Shown: piece after piece, positions 47,441 to 59,753 of the stretch
How positions within the stretch are numbered: position 1 is the stretch's first letter
Layout of the letters: every line of letters starts with the position of its first letter
NCBI RefSeq assembly: GCF_904849725.1
Contig: NC_058518.1
Coordinates: 510,619,225 to 510,683,224 of the forward strand
DNA: 64,000 bases
Source: Hordeum vulgare subsp. vulgare
Lineage: Eukaryota > Streptophyta > Magnoliopsida > Poales > Poaceae
Direction of reading: 5' to 3'
Notes under the pieces: model-generated
What the model saw: the letters and a program-made list of their open reading frames with translations, nothing else
The model's database searches: none
Told to the model about the DNA's origin: nothing
Position numbers and translations under genes: made by a program

Positions 47441-49224
47441 TGTTGGGGAACGTCGCATGGGAAACAAAATTTTCCTACGCGCACGAAGACCTGTCATGGT
47501 GATGTCCATCTACGAGAGGGGATGAGTGATCTACGTACCCTTGTAGACCGTACAACAGAAGCGTTAGTGAACGCGGTTGATATAGTGGAACATCCTCACG
47601 TCCCTCGATCCGCCCCGCGAACTATCCCGCGATCAGTCCCACGATCTAGTGCCGAACGGAGGGCACCTCCGCGTTCAGCACACGTACAGCTCGACGATGA
47701 TCTCGGCCTTATTGATCCAGCAAGAGAGACGGAGAGGTAGAAGAGTTCTCCGGCAGCGTGACGACGCTCCGGAGGTTGGTGATGATCTCGTCTCAGCAGG
47801 GCTCCGCCCGAGCTCCGCAGAAACACGATCTAGAGGAAAAACCGTGGAGGTATGTGGTCGGGCTGCCGTGGAAAAGTCGTCTCAAATCAGCCCTAAAACC
47901 TCCGTATATATAGGTGGGAGAGGGGGGACCTTGCCTTGGGGCTCAAGGAGCCCCAAGGGGGTCGGCCGAGCCAAAGGGGGGAAGGACTCCCCCCCAAACC
48001 GAGTCCTACTTGGATTGGTGGGTGGAGTCCTTCTTTCCTTTCCCACCTCCTCCTTTTTTTTCTCTTTGATTTTTCTTCCAATGCGCATAGGGCACTTTTG
48101 GGCTGTCTCACTAGCCCACTAAGGGCTGGTGCGCCACCCTCAAGGCCTATGGGCTTCCCCGGGGTGGGTTGCCCCCCCCGGTGAACTCCCGGAACCCATT
48201 CGTCATTCCCGGTACATTCCCGGTAACTCCGAAAACTTTCCGGTAATCATATGAGGTCATCCTATATATCCTCGTGACGTCCGTGATCTCATCCGGGACT
48301 CTGAACAACATTCGGTAACCAACCATATAACTCAAATACGTATAAAACAACGTCGAACCTTAAGTGTGCAGACCCTGCTGGTTCGAGAACTATGTAGACA
48401 TGACCCGAGAGACTCCTGGGTCAATATCCAATAGCGGGACCTGGATGCCCATATTGGATCCTACATATTCTACGAAGATCTTATCGTTTGAACCTCAGTG
48501 CCAAGGATTCATATAATCCCGTATGTCATTCCCTTTGTCCTTCGATATGTTATTTGCCCGAGATTCGATCGTCAGTATCCGCATACCTATTTCAATCTCG
48601 TTTACCGGCAAGTCTCTTTACTCGTTCCGTAATACAAGATCCCGCAACTTACACTAAGTTACATTGCTTGCAGGGCTTGTGTGTGATGTTGTATTACCGA
48701 GTGGGCCCCGAGATACCTCTCCGTCACACGGAGTGACAAATCCCAGTCTTGATCCATGCTAACTCAACGAACACCTTCGGAGATACCTGTAGAGCATCTT
48801 TATAGTCACCCAGTTACGTTGCGACGTTTGATACACACAAAGTATTCTTCCGGTGTTAGTGAGTTATATGATCTCATGATCATAGGAACAAATACTTGAC
48901 ACGCAGAAAACAGTAGCAACAAAATGACACGATCAACATGCTACGTCTATTAGTTTGGGTCTAGTCCATCACGTGATTCTCCTAATGACGTGATCCAGTT
49001 ATCAAGCAACAACACCTTGTTCATAATCAGAAGACATTGACTATCTTTGATCAACTGGCTAGCCAACTAGAGGCTTGCTAGGGACAGTGTTTTGTCTATG
49101 TATCCACACATGTAAATGAGTCTTCATTCAATACAATTATAGCATGGATAATAAACGATTATCTTGATACAGGAATTATAATAATAACTATATTTATTAT
49201 TCCCTCTAGGGCATAATTCCAACA
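47441..49224 (-). repeat. 3' LTR of Copia copy 2 (1784 bp)
   Basis: On the minus strand it starts TGTTGGAATTATGCCC at 49224 and ends TTCCCCAACA at 47441. Compared with the 5' LTR it lacks about 30 bp near 48261 (the segment holding CGTTTCCGGACC) and keeps about 40 bp near 48505-48550 that the 5' LTR lost. The TATA motif is at 47905-47912. Confidence 0.95.
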
Positions 49225-49236
49225 GTCTCCCACTTG
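49225..49236 (-). promoter_or_regulatory. Polypurine tract of Copia copy 2
   Basis: On the minus strand CAAGTGGGAGAC abuts the 3' LTR start, identical to copy 1 (4961-4972). Confidence 0.85.
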
Positions 49237-49276
49237 CACTAGAGTCAATAATCTAGCCCTCACATCATCATGCGAA

Positions 49277-52200
49277 TTACATTGTAATAAATCTAACATC
49301 CATACAGTTCTGGTGTTGATCATGCTTTGGCCGTGGAAGAGGTTTAGTCAGCGGGTCTGCTACATTCAGATCCGTGTGCACTTTGCATATATTTACGTCC
49401 TCTCCTTCGACGTAGTCGCGGATGAGGTTGAAGCGTTGTTTGATGTGTCTGGACTTCTTGTGAAACCGTGGTTCCTTTGCGAAGACAATGGCACCCGTGT
49501 TGTCACAAAACAAGGTTATTGGATTCAGTGCGCTTGGCACCACTCCAAGATCCGTCATGAACTGCTTCATCCAGACACCCTCCTTAGCCGCCTCCGAGGC
49601 AACCATGTACTCCGCTTCACATGTAGAATCTGCTACGACGCTTTGCTTGGAACTGCACCAGCTTACCGCACCCCCATTAAGAATAAATACATATCCGGTT
49701 TGCGACTTAGAGTCGTTCGGATCTGTGTCAAAGCTTGCATCGACGTAACCTTTTACGGCGAGCTCTTCGTCACCTCCATACATGAGAAACATCTCCTTAG
49801 TCCTTTTCAGGTACTTCAGGATATTCTTGACCGCTGTCCAGTGATCCACTCCTAGATTACTCTGGAACCTACCTGCCATACTTATGGCCAGGCTAACGTC
49901 CGGTCTAGTGCACAACATTGCATACATGATAGAACCTATGGCTGAAGCATAGGGGACGGAGCGCATATGCTCTCTATCTTCATCAGTTGCTGGGCACTGA
50001 GTCTTACTCAATCTCGTACCTTGTAAAACTGGCAAGAACCCCTTCTTGGACTGTTCCACTTTGAACCTCTTCAAAACTTTAGCAAGGTATGTGCTTTGTG
50101 AAAGTCCTATCTGGCGTTTTGATCTATCCCTATAGATCTTAATGCCTAGAATGTAAGCAGCTGCTCCTAGGTCCTTCATAGAGAAACTTTTATTCAAGTA
50201 ATCCTTTAGCTCTCCAAAAACTCTACGTTGTTTCCAATCAGCAATATGTCATCCACATATAATATTAGAAACGCCACGGAGCTCCCACTCACTTTCTTGT
50301 AAATACAAGATTCTCCAACCACTTGTATAAACTCAAATGCTTTGATCACCTCATCAAAGCGTTTGTTCCAACTCCGAGATGCTTGCACCAGTCCATAAAT
50401 GGATCGCTGGAGCTTGCACACCTTGTTAGCATTCTTAGGATCGACAAAACCTTCGGGTTGCATCATATACAATTCTTCCTTAAGGAAACCGTTAAGGAAC
50501 GCCGTTTTGACATCCATCTGCCAGATTTCATAATCAAAAAATGCAGCTATTGCTAACATGATTCTGACGGACTTAAGCATCGTTACGGGTGAGAATGTCT
50601 CATCGTAGTCAACTCCTTGAACTTGTGAAAAATCCTTTGCCACAAGTCGAGCTTTATAAACGGTCACATTGCCGTCAGCGTCCGTCTTCCTCTTAAAGAT
50701 CCATTTGTTATGAATAGCCTTGCGGCCCTCAGGCAGTACCTCCAAAGTCCACACTTTGTTCTCATACATGGATTCTATCTCGGAGTTCATGGCTTCTAGC
50801 CATTTGTTGGAATCTGGGCCCACCATTGCTTCTTCATAATTTGCAGGTTCATTGTTGTCCAACAACATGATTGACAAGACGGGATTACCGTACCACTCTG
50901 GAGCAGCACATGATCTCGTCGACCTGTGTGGTTCGACAGAAACTTGAACCGGAGTTTCATGATCATCATCATTAAGTTCCTCCTCAACCGGCATCGCAAC
51001 GACAGAGGTTTCCCCTTGCCCTGCGCCACCATCTAGAGGGATGAGAGGTTCGACAACGTCGTCAAGTTCTATCTTCCTCCCACTCAATTCTCTCGAGAGA
51101 AACTCCTTCTCGAGAAAAGCTCCGTTTTTAGCAACAAACACTTTGCCCTCGGATTTGAGATAGAAGGTGTATCCAACTGTCTCTTTTGGGTAACCTATGA
51201 AGATGCACTTTTCCGCTTTGGATTCCAGCTTTTCAGGCTGAAGCTTTTTGACATAAGCATCACATCCCCAAACTTTAAGAAACGACAACTTTGGCCTTTT
51301 GCCATACCACAGTTCGTATGGTGTCGTCTCAACGGATTTTGATGGTGCCCTATTTAAAGTGAATGCAGCTGTTTCTAATGCATAATCCCAAAATGATAAC
51401 GACAAATCGGTAAGAGACATCATAGATCGCACCATCTCTAATAAAGTACGATTACGACGTTCGGACACACCATTACGCTGTGGTGTTCCAGGCGGTGTCA
51501 ACTGTGAAACAATTCCACATTGTCTTAAGTGAGCACCAAACTCGAAACTCAGATATTCACCCCCACGATCAGACCGTAGGAACTTGATCTTCTTGTTACG
51601 ATGATTTTCAACTTCACTCAGAAATTGCTTGAACTTTTCAAATGTTTCAGACTTGTGCTTCATTAAGTAGACATAACCATATCTACTCAAATCGTCAGAG
51701 AAGGTGAGAAAAGAACGATATCCGCCGCGTGCCTCTACGCTCATCGGACCACACACATCGGTATGTATGATTTCCAACAAGTCACTTGCATGCTCCATTG
51801 TTCCGGAGAACGGAGTTTTAGTCATCTTGCCCATGAGGCATGGTTCGCACGTGTCAAGTGAATCAAAGTCAAGTGACTCCAAAAGTCCATCGGCATGGAG
51901 TTTCTTCATGCGCTTTACACCAATATGACCTAAGCGGCAGTGCCACAAAAATATGGCGCTATCATTGTTAACTCTAACTCTTTTGGTCTCAATGTTATGT
52001 ATGTGTGTATCGCTATCAAGATTCAATATGAACAATCCTCTCACATTGGGTGCATGACCATAAAAGATGTTACTCATAGAAATAGAACAACCATTATTCC
52101 CTGACTTAAAAGAGTAACCGTCTCGCAATAAACAAGATCTAGATATAATGTTCATGCTCAATGCAGGCACTAAGTAACAATGATTCAAGTTCATAACTAA

Positions 52201-53256
52201 TCCTGATGGTAACCGAAGTGAAACTGTGCCGACGGCGATTGCATCAACCTTGGAACCATTTCCTACGCGCATCGTCACTTCATCTTCCGCCAGCCTTCGT
52301 CTATTCCGCAGTTCCTGTTTCGAGTTGCAAATATGAGCAACAGAACCGGTATCGAATACCCAAGCACTACTACGAGAGCCGGTTAAGTACACATCAATAA
52401 CATGTATATCAAATATACCTGATTTTTCTTTGGCCGCCTTCTTATCTGCCAGATACTTGGGGCAATTGCGCTTCCAGTGACCCATACCCTTGCAATAGTA
52501 ACACTCTGTTTCAGGCTTAGGTCCAGCTTTGGGTTTCTTCGTCTGATTGGCAACAGGCTTGCCGCTCTTCTTTGAATTACCCTTCTTGCCTTTGCCGTTT
52601 CTCTTGAAACTAGTGGTCTTATTCACCATCAACACTTGATGCTCTTTACGGAGTTCAGACTCTGCGACTTTCAGCATCGCAAACAACTCGCCGGGTGACT
52701 TGTTCATCCCTTGCATGTTGTAGTTCAACACAAAGCCTTTATAGCTTGGCGGCAGTGATTGAATGATTCTGTCAGTGATAGCCTCTTGCGGGAGTTCAAT
52801 CCCCAGCTCAGCTAGACGGTTTGAGTACCCTGATATTTTGAGCACATGTTCACTGACAGACGAGTTCTCCTCCATCTTGCAAGCATAGAATTTATCGGAG
52901 GTCTCATACCTCTCGATCCGGGCGTTCCTCTGAAAGATAAACTTCAACTCCTGGAACATCTCAAATAGTCCATGATGCTCAAAGCGACGTTGAAGTCCCG
53001 GTTCTAAGCCATACAAGACTGCACATTGAACTACTGAGTAGTCCTCCTTACGTGCTAACCAAGCGTTCTTAACATCCTGATCAGCCGTAGCGGATGGTTC
53101 ATCTCCTAGCGCAGCATTAAGGACATAATCCTTCTTCCCAGCTTGTAAGATTAGCTTAAGATTACGAGCCCAGTCTACAAAGTTGCTTCCATCATCTTTC
53201 AACTTAGCTTTCTCTAGGAACGTATTAAAATTCAGGGTGACTGTCGCGTGAGCCAT
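49277..53256 (-). pseudogene. Copia gag-pol polyprotein, almost intact, one frameshift in reverse transcriptase
   Basis: From ATG at 53256 the frame runs 1016 codons to a premature TAA at 50208-50206, then continues one base out of frame to 49277. Copy 1 reads GAGAGCATAAAGG where this copy reads GAGAGCTAAAGG, so a 1-bp deletion made the stop. Domain order is as in copy 1: gag; CYYCKGMGHWKRNC zinc knuckle; protease with an intact FDTGSVAHIC; integrase HHCC and D-D-E (HTDVCGP, SDRGGEY, SERRNRT); RT with YVDD; RNase H (YVDASFD, CEAEYM, CDNTGA). The frameshift lies just after YVDD, so gag, protease and integrase could still be made. Total length is 3980 bp against 3981 in copy 1. Confidence 0.96.
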
Positions 53257-54510
53257 GATCTACAACACAAATATATTCAAAGTGGACTTAGACTATGTTC
53301 AAGATAATTAGAGTTTAACTTAATCAAATTATTCTCTAAACTCCCACTCAAAAAGTACATCTCTCTAGTCATTTGAGTGGTTCATGATCCACTTACACTA
53401 GCTCAAGTCCGATCATCACGTGAGTTGAGTATAGTTTTAGTGGTAAGCATCCCTATGCTAATCATATCATCTATATGATTCATGATCGACCTTTCGGTCT
53501 CATGTGTTCCGAGGCCATGTCTGCACATGCTAGGCTCGTCAAGCTTAACCCAAGTGTTCCGCGTGCGCAACTGTTTTGCACCCGTTGTATGTGAATGTTG
53601 AGTCTATCACACCCGATCATCACGTGGTGTCTCGAAACGACGAACTATAGCAACGGTGCACAGTCGGGGAGAACACAATTTCGTCTTGAAATTTTAGTGA
53701 GAGATCACCTCATAATGTACCGTCGTTCTAAGCAAAATAAGGTGCATAAGAGGATTAACATCACATGCAATTCATAAGTGACATGATATGGCCATCATCA
53801 CGTGCTTCTTGATCTCCATCACCAAAGCACCGGCACGATCTTCTTGTCACCGGCGCCACACCATGATCTCCATCAACGTGTCGCCATCGGGGTTGTCGTG
53901 CTACTCGTGCTATTACTACTAAAGCTACATTCTAGCAAAATAGTAAACGCATGTGCAAGCACAAACATTAGTATAAAGACAACCCTATGGCTCCTGCCGG
54001 TTGCCGTACGATCGACGTGCAAGTAGATATTATCTATTACAACATCATCATCTCATACATCCAATATATCACATCACATCATTGGCCATATCACATCACA
54101 AGCATACCCTGCAAAAACAAGTTAGACGTCCTCTAATTTTGTTGTTGCAAGTTTTACGTGGTGACCATGGGTATCTAGTAGGATCGCATCTTACTTACGC
54201 AAACACCACAACGGAGATATATGAGTTGCTATTTAACCTCATCCAAGGACCCCCTCGGTCAAATCCGATTCAACTAAAGTTGGAGAAACCGACACTTGCC
54301 AGTCATCTTTGAGCAACGAGGTTACTCGTAGCGATGAAACCAGTCTCTCGTAAGCGTACGAGTAATGTCGGTCGAAGCCGCTTCAATCCAACAATACCGC
54401 GGAATCAAGAAAAGACTAAGGAGGGCAGCAAAACGCACATCACCGCCCACAAAAACTTTTGTGTTCTACTCGAGAAGACATCTACGCATGAACCTAGCTC
54501 ATGATGCCAC
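53257..54510 (-). other. Untranslated leader of Copia copy 2
   Basis: About 1.25 kb lies between the 5' LTR and gag. The part from 53257 to about 54185 matches bases 1-939 of the window in inverse. It contains the primer binding site at its start. Small frames here are not conserved as genes. Confidence 0.85.
54497..54509 (-). promoter_or_regulatory. Primer binding site of Copia copy 2
   Basis: One base after the 5' LTR end (minus strand) the sequence reads TGGCATCATGAGC. It resembles the initiator-Met tRNA site of BARE-type elements (TGGTATCAGAGC) with changes in the middle, so priming may be imperfect. Confidence 0.6.
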
Positions 54511-56278
54511 TGTTGGGGAACGTCGCATGGGAAACAAAATTTTCCTACGCGCACGAAGACCTGTCATGGTGATGTCCATCTACGAGAGGGGATGAGTGAT
54601 CTACGTACCCTTGTAGACCGTACAGCAGAAGCGTTAGTGAACGCGGTTGATGTAGTGGAACGTCCTCATGTCCCTCGATCCGCCCCGCGAACTATCCCAC
54701 GATCAGTTCCATGATCTAGTGCCGAACGGACGGCACCTCCGCGTTCAACACACGTACAGCTCGACGATTATCTCGGTCTTCTTGATCCAGCAAGAGAGAC
54801 GGAGAGGTAGAAGAGTTCTCCGGCAGCGTGACGGCGCTCCGGAGGTTGGTAATGATCTCGTCTCAGCAGGGCTCCGCCCGAGCTCCGCAGAAATGCGATC
54901 TAGAGGAAAAACCGTGGAGGTATGTGGTCGGGCTGCCGTGGAAAGGTCGTCTCAAATCAGCCCTAAAACCTCCGTATATATAGGTGGGAGAGGGGGGACC
55001 TTGCCTTGGGGCGCAAGGAGCCCCAAGGGGGTCGGCCGAGCCAAAGGGGGAAGGACTCCCCCCCAAACCGAGTCCTACTTGGTTTGGTGGGTGGAGTCCT
55101 TCTTTCCTTTCCCACCTCCTCCTTTTTTTCTTTTCTCTTTGATTTTTCTTCCAATGTGCATAGGGCTCTTTTGGGCTGTCCCATCAGCCCACTAAGGGCT
55201 GGTGCGCCACCCTCAAGGCCTATGGGCTTCCCCGGGGTGGGTTGCCCCCCCCGGTGAACTCCCGGAACCCATTCGTCATTCCCGGTAACTCCGAAAACTT
55301 TCCGGTAATCAAATGAGGTCATCCTATATATCAATCTTCGTTTCCGGACCATTCCGGAAACCCTCGTGATGGCCGTGATCTCATCCGGGACTCCGAACAA
55401 TATTCGGTAACCAACCATATAACTCAAATACGCATAAAACAACGTCGAACTTTAAGTGTGCAGACCCTGCGGGTTCGAGAACTATGTAGACATGACCCGA
55501 GAGACTCCTCGGTCAATATCCAATAGCGGGACCTGGATGCCCATATTGGATCCTAGATATTCTACGAAGATCTTATCGTTTGAACCTCACTGCCAAGGAT
55601 TCCCTACTTGCCCGAGATTCGATCGTCAGTATCCGCATACCTATTTCAATCTCGTTTACCGGCAAGTCTCTTTACTCGTTCCGTAATACAAGATCCCGCA
55701 ACTTACACTAAGTTACATTGCTTGCAAGGCTTGTGTGTGATGTTGTATTACCGAGTGGGCCCCGAGATACCTCTCCATCACACGGAGTGACAAATCCCAG
55801 TCTTGATCCATACTAACTCAACGAACACCTTCGGAGATACCTGTAGAGCATCTTTATAGTCACCCAGTTACGTTGTGACGTTTGATACACACAAATTATT
55901 CTTCCGGTGTTAGTGAGTTATATGATCTCATGGTCATAGGAACAAATACTTGACACGCAGAAAACAGTAGCAACAGAATGACACGATCAACATGCTACGT
56001 CTATTAGTTTGGGTCTAGTCCATCACGTTATTCTCCTAATGACGTGATCCAGTTATCAAGCAACAACAACTTGTTCATAACCAGAAGACATTGACTATCT
56101 TTGATCAACTGGCTAGCCAACTAGAGGCTTGCTAGGGACAGTGTTTTGTCTATGTATCCACACATGTAAATGAGTCTTCATTCAATACAATTATAGCATG
56201 GATAATAAACGATTATCTTGATACAGGAATTATAATAACAACTATATTTATTATTGCCTCTAGGGCATAATCCCAACA
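54511..56278 (-). repeat. 5' LTR of Copia copy 2 (1768 bp)
   Basis: On the minus strand it starts TGTTGGGATTATGCCC at 56278 and ends TTCCCCAACA at 54511. The TATA motif at 54975-54982 would drive the element. It has a private deletion of about 40 bp near 55603. Confidence 0.95.
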
Positions 56279-57262
56279 GAAATGAGATGCCTATGAATTA
56301 CTCTCTTGTCATTGATCCTTTTGATTGTTGGGGTTTTGATTTTATGGGTCCTTTTCCTCCTTCACAGAAATACACTCACATCTTAGTGGCTGTTGATTAT
56401 GTGATCAAGTGGGTTGAAGCAATCCCCACTGAAAGTGTTGATCACAAGACATCTTTGAAAATGCTCAAGGATGTAATATTCCGTAGGTTTGGTGTACCTA
56501 GGTACCTCATGACCGACGGAGGATCACATTTTACACACGGTGCTTTCTAAAAAGCTCTAGCCAAACATGATGTTAATCATAGAATTGCTTCACCTTACCA
56601 CCCTCAAACAAGTGGGCAAGTTGAGCTCACAAATAGAGAGATCAAGTTGATCTTGCAAAAGACAGTGAACAGTTCTAGAAAGGACTGGTCCAATAAGCTA
56701 GGAGATGCCTTGTGGGGTATAGAACTGCTTACAAAATCCCATGGGGATGTCTCCGTATAAGATGGTCTATGGAAAGGCATGCCATCTATCTTTAGAGTTA
56801 GAGCACAAAGCTTTTTGGGCTATTAGAGAGCTTAATGCTGACCCAAAGCTTGCTGGTGAAAAGCATCTCATAAACTTGACTTCTCTAGACGAGTGGAGAA
56901 GTGAAGCTTATGAGAGCGCAAAAATGTTCAAATAAAAGGTAAAGAAGTGGCATGACAAGAGAATTTTGAAACATGAATTTAATGTTGGTGACAAAGTTTT
57001 ACTGTATAGATCGCGTTTCAGGTTTTCTCCTGGTAAATTACTTTCCAAGTGGGAAGGACCGTACCATATCGAAGAAGTCTACCGCTCCGGTGCAATCAAG
57101 ATTAATAATTTTGAAGGCACAAAACCACATGTTGTGAATGGGCAAAGACTCAAGCATTACATGGCTGGAGACCGCATAAATGTAGAGGTGGATGTGATAC
57201 AGGTAGCCGCTCATGAAGAACATATTGCAACACTGTATCAGACACCGGCAGAAGCAGAATAA
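56279..57262 (+). pseudogene. Element I integrase, second part
   Basis: This continues the integrase after BARE copy 2: MPMNYSLVIDPFDCWGFDFM (first catalytic D), TDGGSHF (second D, near 56512), TSGQVELTNREIK (E), then [18 protein letters not shown] and the C-terminal LSKWEGPYHIEEVYRSGAI block. Lesions: TAA 56548-56550, a 1-bp deletion near 56717, TAA 56933-56935. The natural stop is TAA at 57260-57262. Confidence 0.92.
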
Positions 57263-57559
57263 GAATAGGTATGAAATACGGTAAGAAAACTTCACGAACA
57301 TCAATAAAAGTTCCGTATTATGTGTTTTTGCAAAATTAGGAAAATTCTGAGCAGAAGCTGAGCCGGAGAGGAGCTCCAGGCGACCAGGTGGTGCGGGCTA
57401 GCCCCTGGCCGCGCCAGGAGGCCACCTGGACCACCTGGAGTCCGTCTTCGACCCCACTTTGGCTTGTGACCTTCCTTTTGATGTAGAAATTCTTGCGATT
57501 CCGTGCATTTTCTTTTCGACCTATTTGTGCAAGGAGAACTTTCAACAAACCTAGGTGCC
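57263..57559 (+). other. Spacer between pol and the extra frame in element I
   Basis: 297 bp without a gene; element A has only 6 bp here. It starts GAATAGGTATGAAA and ends in a T-rich stretch followed by TTTGTGCAAGGAG, which resemble 5' and 3' splice sites. The middle is GC-rich with a 9-bp inverted repeat (CCAGGTGGT 57384-57392, ACCACCTGG 57430-57438), and resembles in style the GC-rich block of the LTR (near 42370-42450). It could be an intron, a promoter region or an insertion. Confidence 0.45.
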
Positions 57560-58066
57560 ATGGCTTCCCCAAAATCCCCCAAGGACAAGTTCTTCGTCAA
57601 CGTCATCAACCCTTACCTCACAGAGGTAAAGAGACACCCTAAAACACTTTGGGTGGAGGATGGTGTCCTCCACAAAGAAGATTTGAAGGGACCTGTCAAG
57701 GAGGGGAGCACCAGGGCCAGGATGGAAGAAGTGGAGCAAGAAGTCTTCAAGTACAAGTTGATGATCCAGCGTTGTGTCGAAGCCAACTGCGAAATCACCA
57801 CCGAGCTGAAGAGGGAACATGAGGAGGAGATGAAGGAAGTGCGATCAATCATATCCGTGCTGGAAACCAAAGTGTCTAAGCTTCAAGGGAACATCTATGA
57901 CCTCCAAAACCAGAACTGTGAGTATGAACTTAAGTTTTTGCGCATAGGCTTATGTGCCGAAAGCAGGATCTTGGAGACTGAAGAATCCTGTATGGAGGGA
58001 GGAACTTTGCCATGGAAGCTTTTCGCTGAGGATTACCTGAAGAACAAGAACAAGGATGAAGAGTGA
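57560..58066 (+). CDS. Additional open frame after pol in element I, coiled-coil protein of unknown function
   Basis: 168 residues, start chosen at MASPKSPKDKFF (57560) because it aligns with MTSPRAPKDKIF of element A; an upstream in-frame ATG at 57503 has no counterpart. Shared with the A protein: VINP-L, G-LH--D, E-EVEQEVFK (EAMEQQVFK in A), a long charged helix (residues about 50-115), IYDLQNQNCEYE and LPWK near the C-terminus. It is uninterrupted while pol of the same element has many stops. No membrane segment or signal peptide. The sequence after it, at 58104, carries a polypurine-tract copy as in element A. Function unknown. Confidence 0.75.
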   Translation: MASPKSPKDKFFVNVINPYLTEVKRHPKTLWVEDGVLHKEDLKGPVKEGSTRARMEEVEQEVFKYKLMIQRCVEANCEITTELKREHEEEMKEVRSIISVLETKVSKLQGNIYDLQNQNCEYELKFLRIGLCAESRILETEESCMEGGTLPWKLFAEDYLKNKNKDEE

Positions 58067-59753
58067 AATCTTCATGAGTAATGGCATTCACGTAGCTTGT
58101 TCAAAGCTTGGGGGAGTGCCCCATATCTTTATTTTTATCTTTATTTTCATCTTTTATCTTTTATGGTCAAAGTTTAGTGTCGTATCATGTCTAGGGAAGT
58201 TATCTTATGAAATAGGTATTTGCATTGAGGTCTATCACTCCTTTGTGGAAAGTCTTGTATCCGTGAGTGTGCAGTTGTCTATGATGGAATATTAATGAGA
58301 AGTCTATTGGTTTCTTTGCTGCACCTGGTATTCTCTCCATGCAATCAACCTTATAAGCTAATTCTTATGGGAGTATTAACCTTTCATATCAGGTATGGCT
58401 TTGAAAACTTAATTTAATCTTGGCAAACATAGCATTGGTCATAACAACAAGCATGTGTTTTCTTCTAGTAGCGACATAGCCAAAACCTTTATGTTCTTAT
58501 GCTTGAAGTGTTATGCTGACAAGGAGGACAACTTGATGTTTTATGCCAATTCTTTATGTTAAACTTTATATTGTTTTGCATCCAAGTCAACATTATTTGT
58601 GTGCTCACAAAAGCCTTTGCTAGCCAACCCTAGCACTAAGCGAGATTACTGCTTGTGCATCCATACCCTGAAACCTCAACCTTCCCAAGAGTCCACCATA
58701 CCTTCCCTATACGTGGTATTTCACCGCCACTCCTAAAGTATATTACTCATGTGCTATCTTTAAACCTTCAAATATTACATCCTGTTTTGTGCCTCTATTT
58801 TAGCTCATGAGGAAGTAGTAGATAATTCATGATCTTCTCATACTGGACAAGTTCTATCCTCGGTTTGCATGTTTAATCTGCGAACCCTTAATACAAGAAG
58901 GGACTGGCATAAGAGCGCCCAACTCGTAAAAGATAATAGCAACAAACAAAACCTCTTTCATGCTTTGTTGATGAGAAATCAGAAAACTTTGGTAGTGATA
59001 AACAAAGGAGACTAAGGGGATGTGATCGTCCCCACTTTGGGAGCCGTTCCTCAAAACTTGTCCAACATGAGAAGTATTGGGCTATCTGCTAGCATTTGTT
59101 GAAAAATTATGCACCTCTCAAAAGCTTGTTTTACAATCTTATTGATTTTAAAATCCCTAAAAGCGCTAGCACATGAGTTTTCCCTACTTCCCTCTACGAA
59201 GGGCTAATCTTTTAATTTTCTCTTGAGTCAGTAAACCTACTTCTTTCTATCCTATAAAAGAGCACACTTTTGTTGACAAAGATTCATACATTTATATTGT
59301 TTCATTGGGAATTGCCTTATCATAACTTTGTTGACAACATCATTAAGATGAATAAGTTATTTGTTAAGCTTAGCTAAAGCAAACATCATCCTTTGTGTTA
59401 GCATTTTCACTTCTTGACTAATAACATGTTCTTTCAAAAAGCTTCAATTGATCTCATCAAAATATAAGAGAAAGAGCCAAAGTTAAAAGTTATTAGTTGT
59501 TCTTTGACCAAGGATATGTTTGCCATGGTTTGATGAGTTTCCCTAGCCCTACTTTTGATTGTAATTGATATTACTCTTTCATATGAGCCTTATGAGTTGA
59601 GATTGCTGTTGAGGATGGTTGAGTTTAGTATAGAAATTATGATGATTCTTGTACGTATTCTTATTTATGGACACTTCACTCTCTAAACTTGTGGACAGGT
59701 TTATCGAGCTCAGTATTCGCTTGGGGACAAGTGAGGTCTAAGCTTGGGGGAGT
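58067..59753 (+). other. 3' non-coding region of element I with duplicated polypurine tract
   Basis: About 1.7 kb without a credible gene. AAGCTTGGGGGAGT occurs at 58104-58117 just after the extra frame and again at 59740-59753 directly before the 3' LTR. The arrangement equals that of element A. The interior is AT-rich. Confidence 0.8.
59740..59753 (+). promoter_or_regulatory. Polypurine tract of element I
   Basis: AAGCTTGGGGGAGT abuts the 3' LTR start TGATACGTCC. It is identical to the tract of element A. Confidence 0.85.

Larger units (their letters stand above)
47441..56278 (-). mobile_element. BARE1/WIS/Angela-type Copia retrotransposon, copy 2, full length
   Basis: Full-length minus-strand element of 8838 bp with LTRs at 54511-56278 (5') and 47441-49224 (3'). 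It is flanked by the perfect duplication GAAAT (47436-47440 and 56279-56283). Removing it rejoins the integrase of element I (CQRVGNISRRN to EMPMNYSLV). It has a primer binding site, leader, a single gag-pol frame with one frameshift, and a polypurine tract. The LTR pair shows a few percent of differences by eye, mostly transitions, plus one private deletion in each LTR. Confidence 0.97.

Noticed and set aside
49313..49855. 180-codon frame on the plus strand
   Set aside because: Antisense shadow of the Copia RNase H region.
57503..57559. Upstream ATG extending the extra frame of element I by 19 codons
   Set aside because: No counterpart in element A; homology starts at the ATG at 57560.
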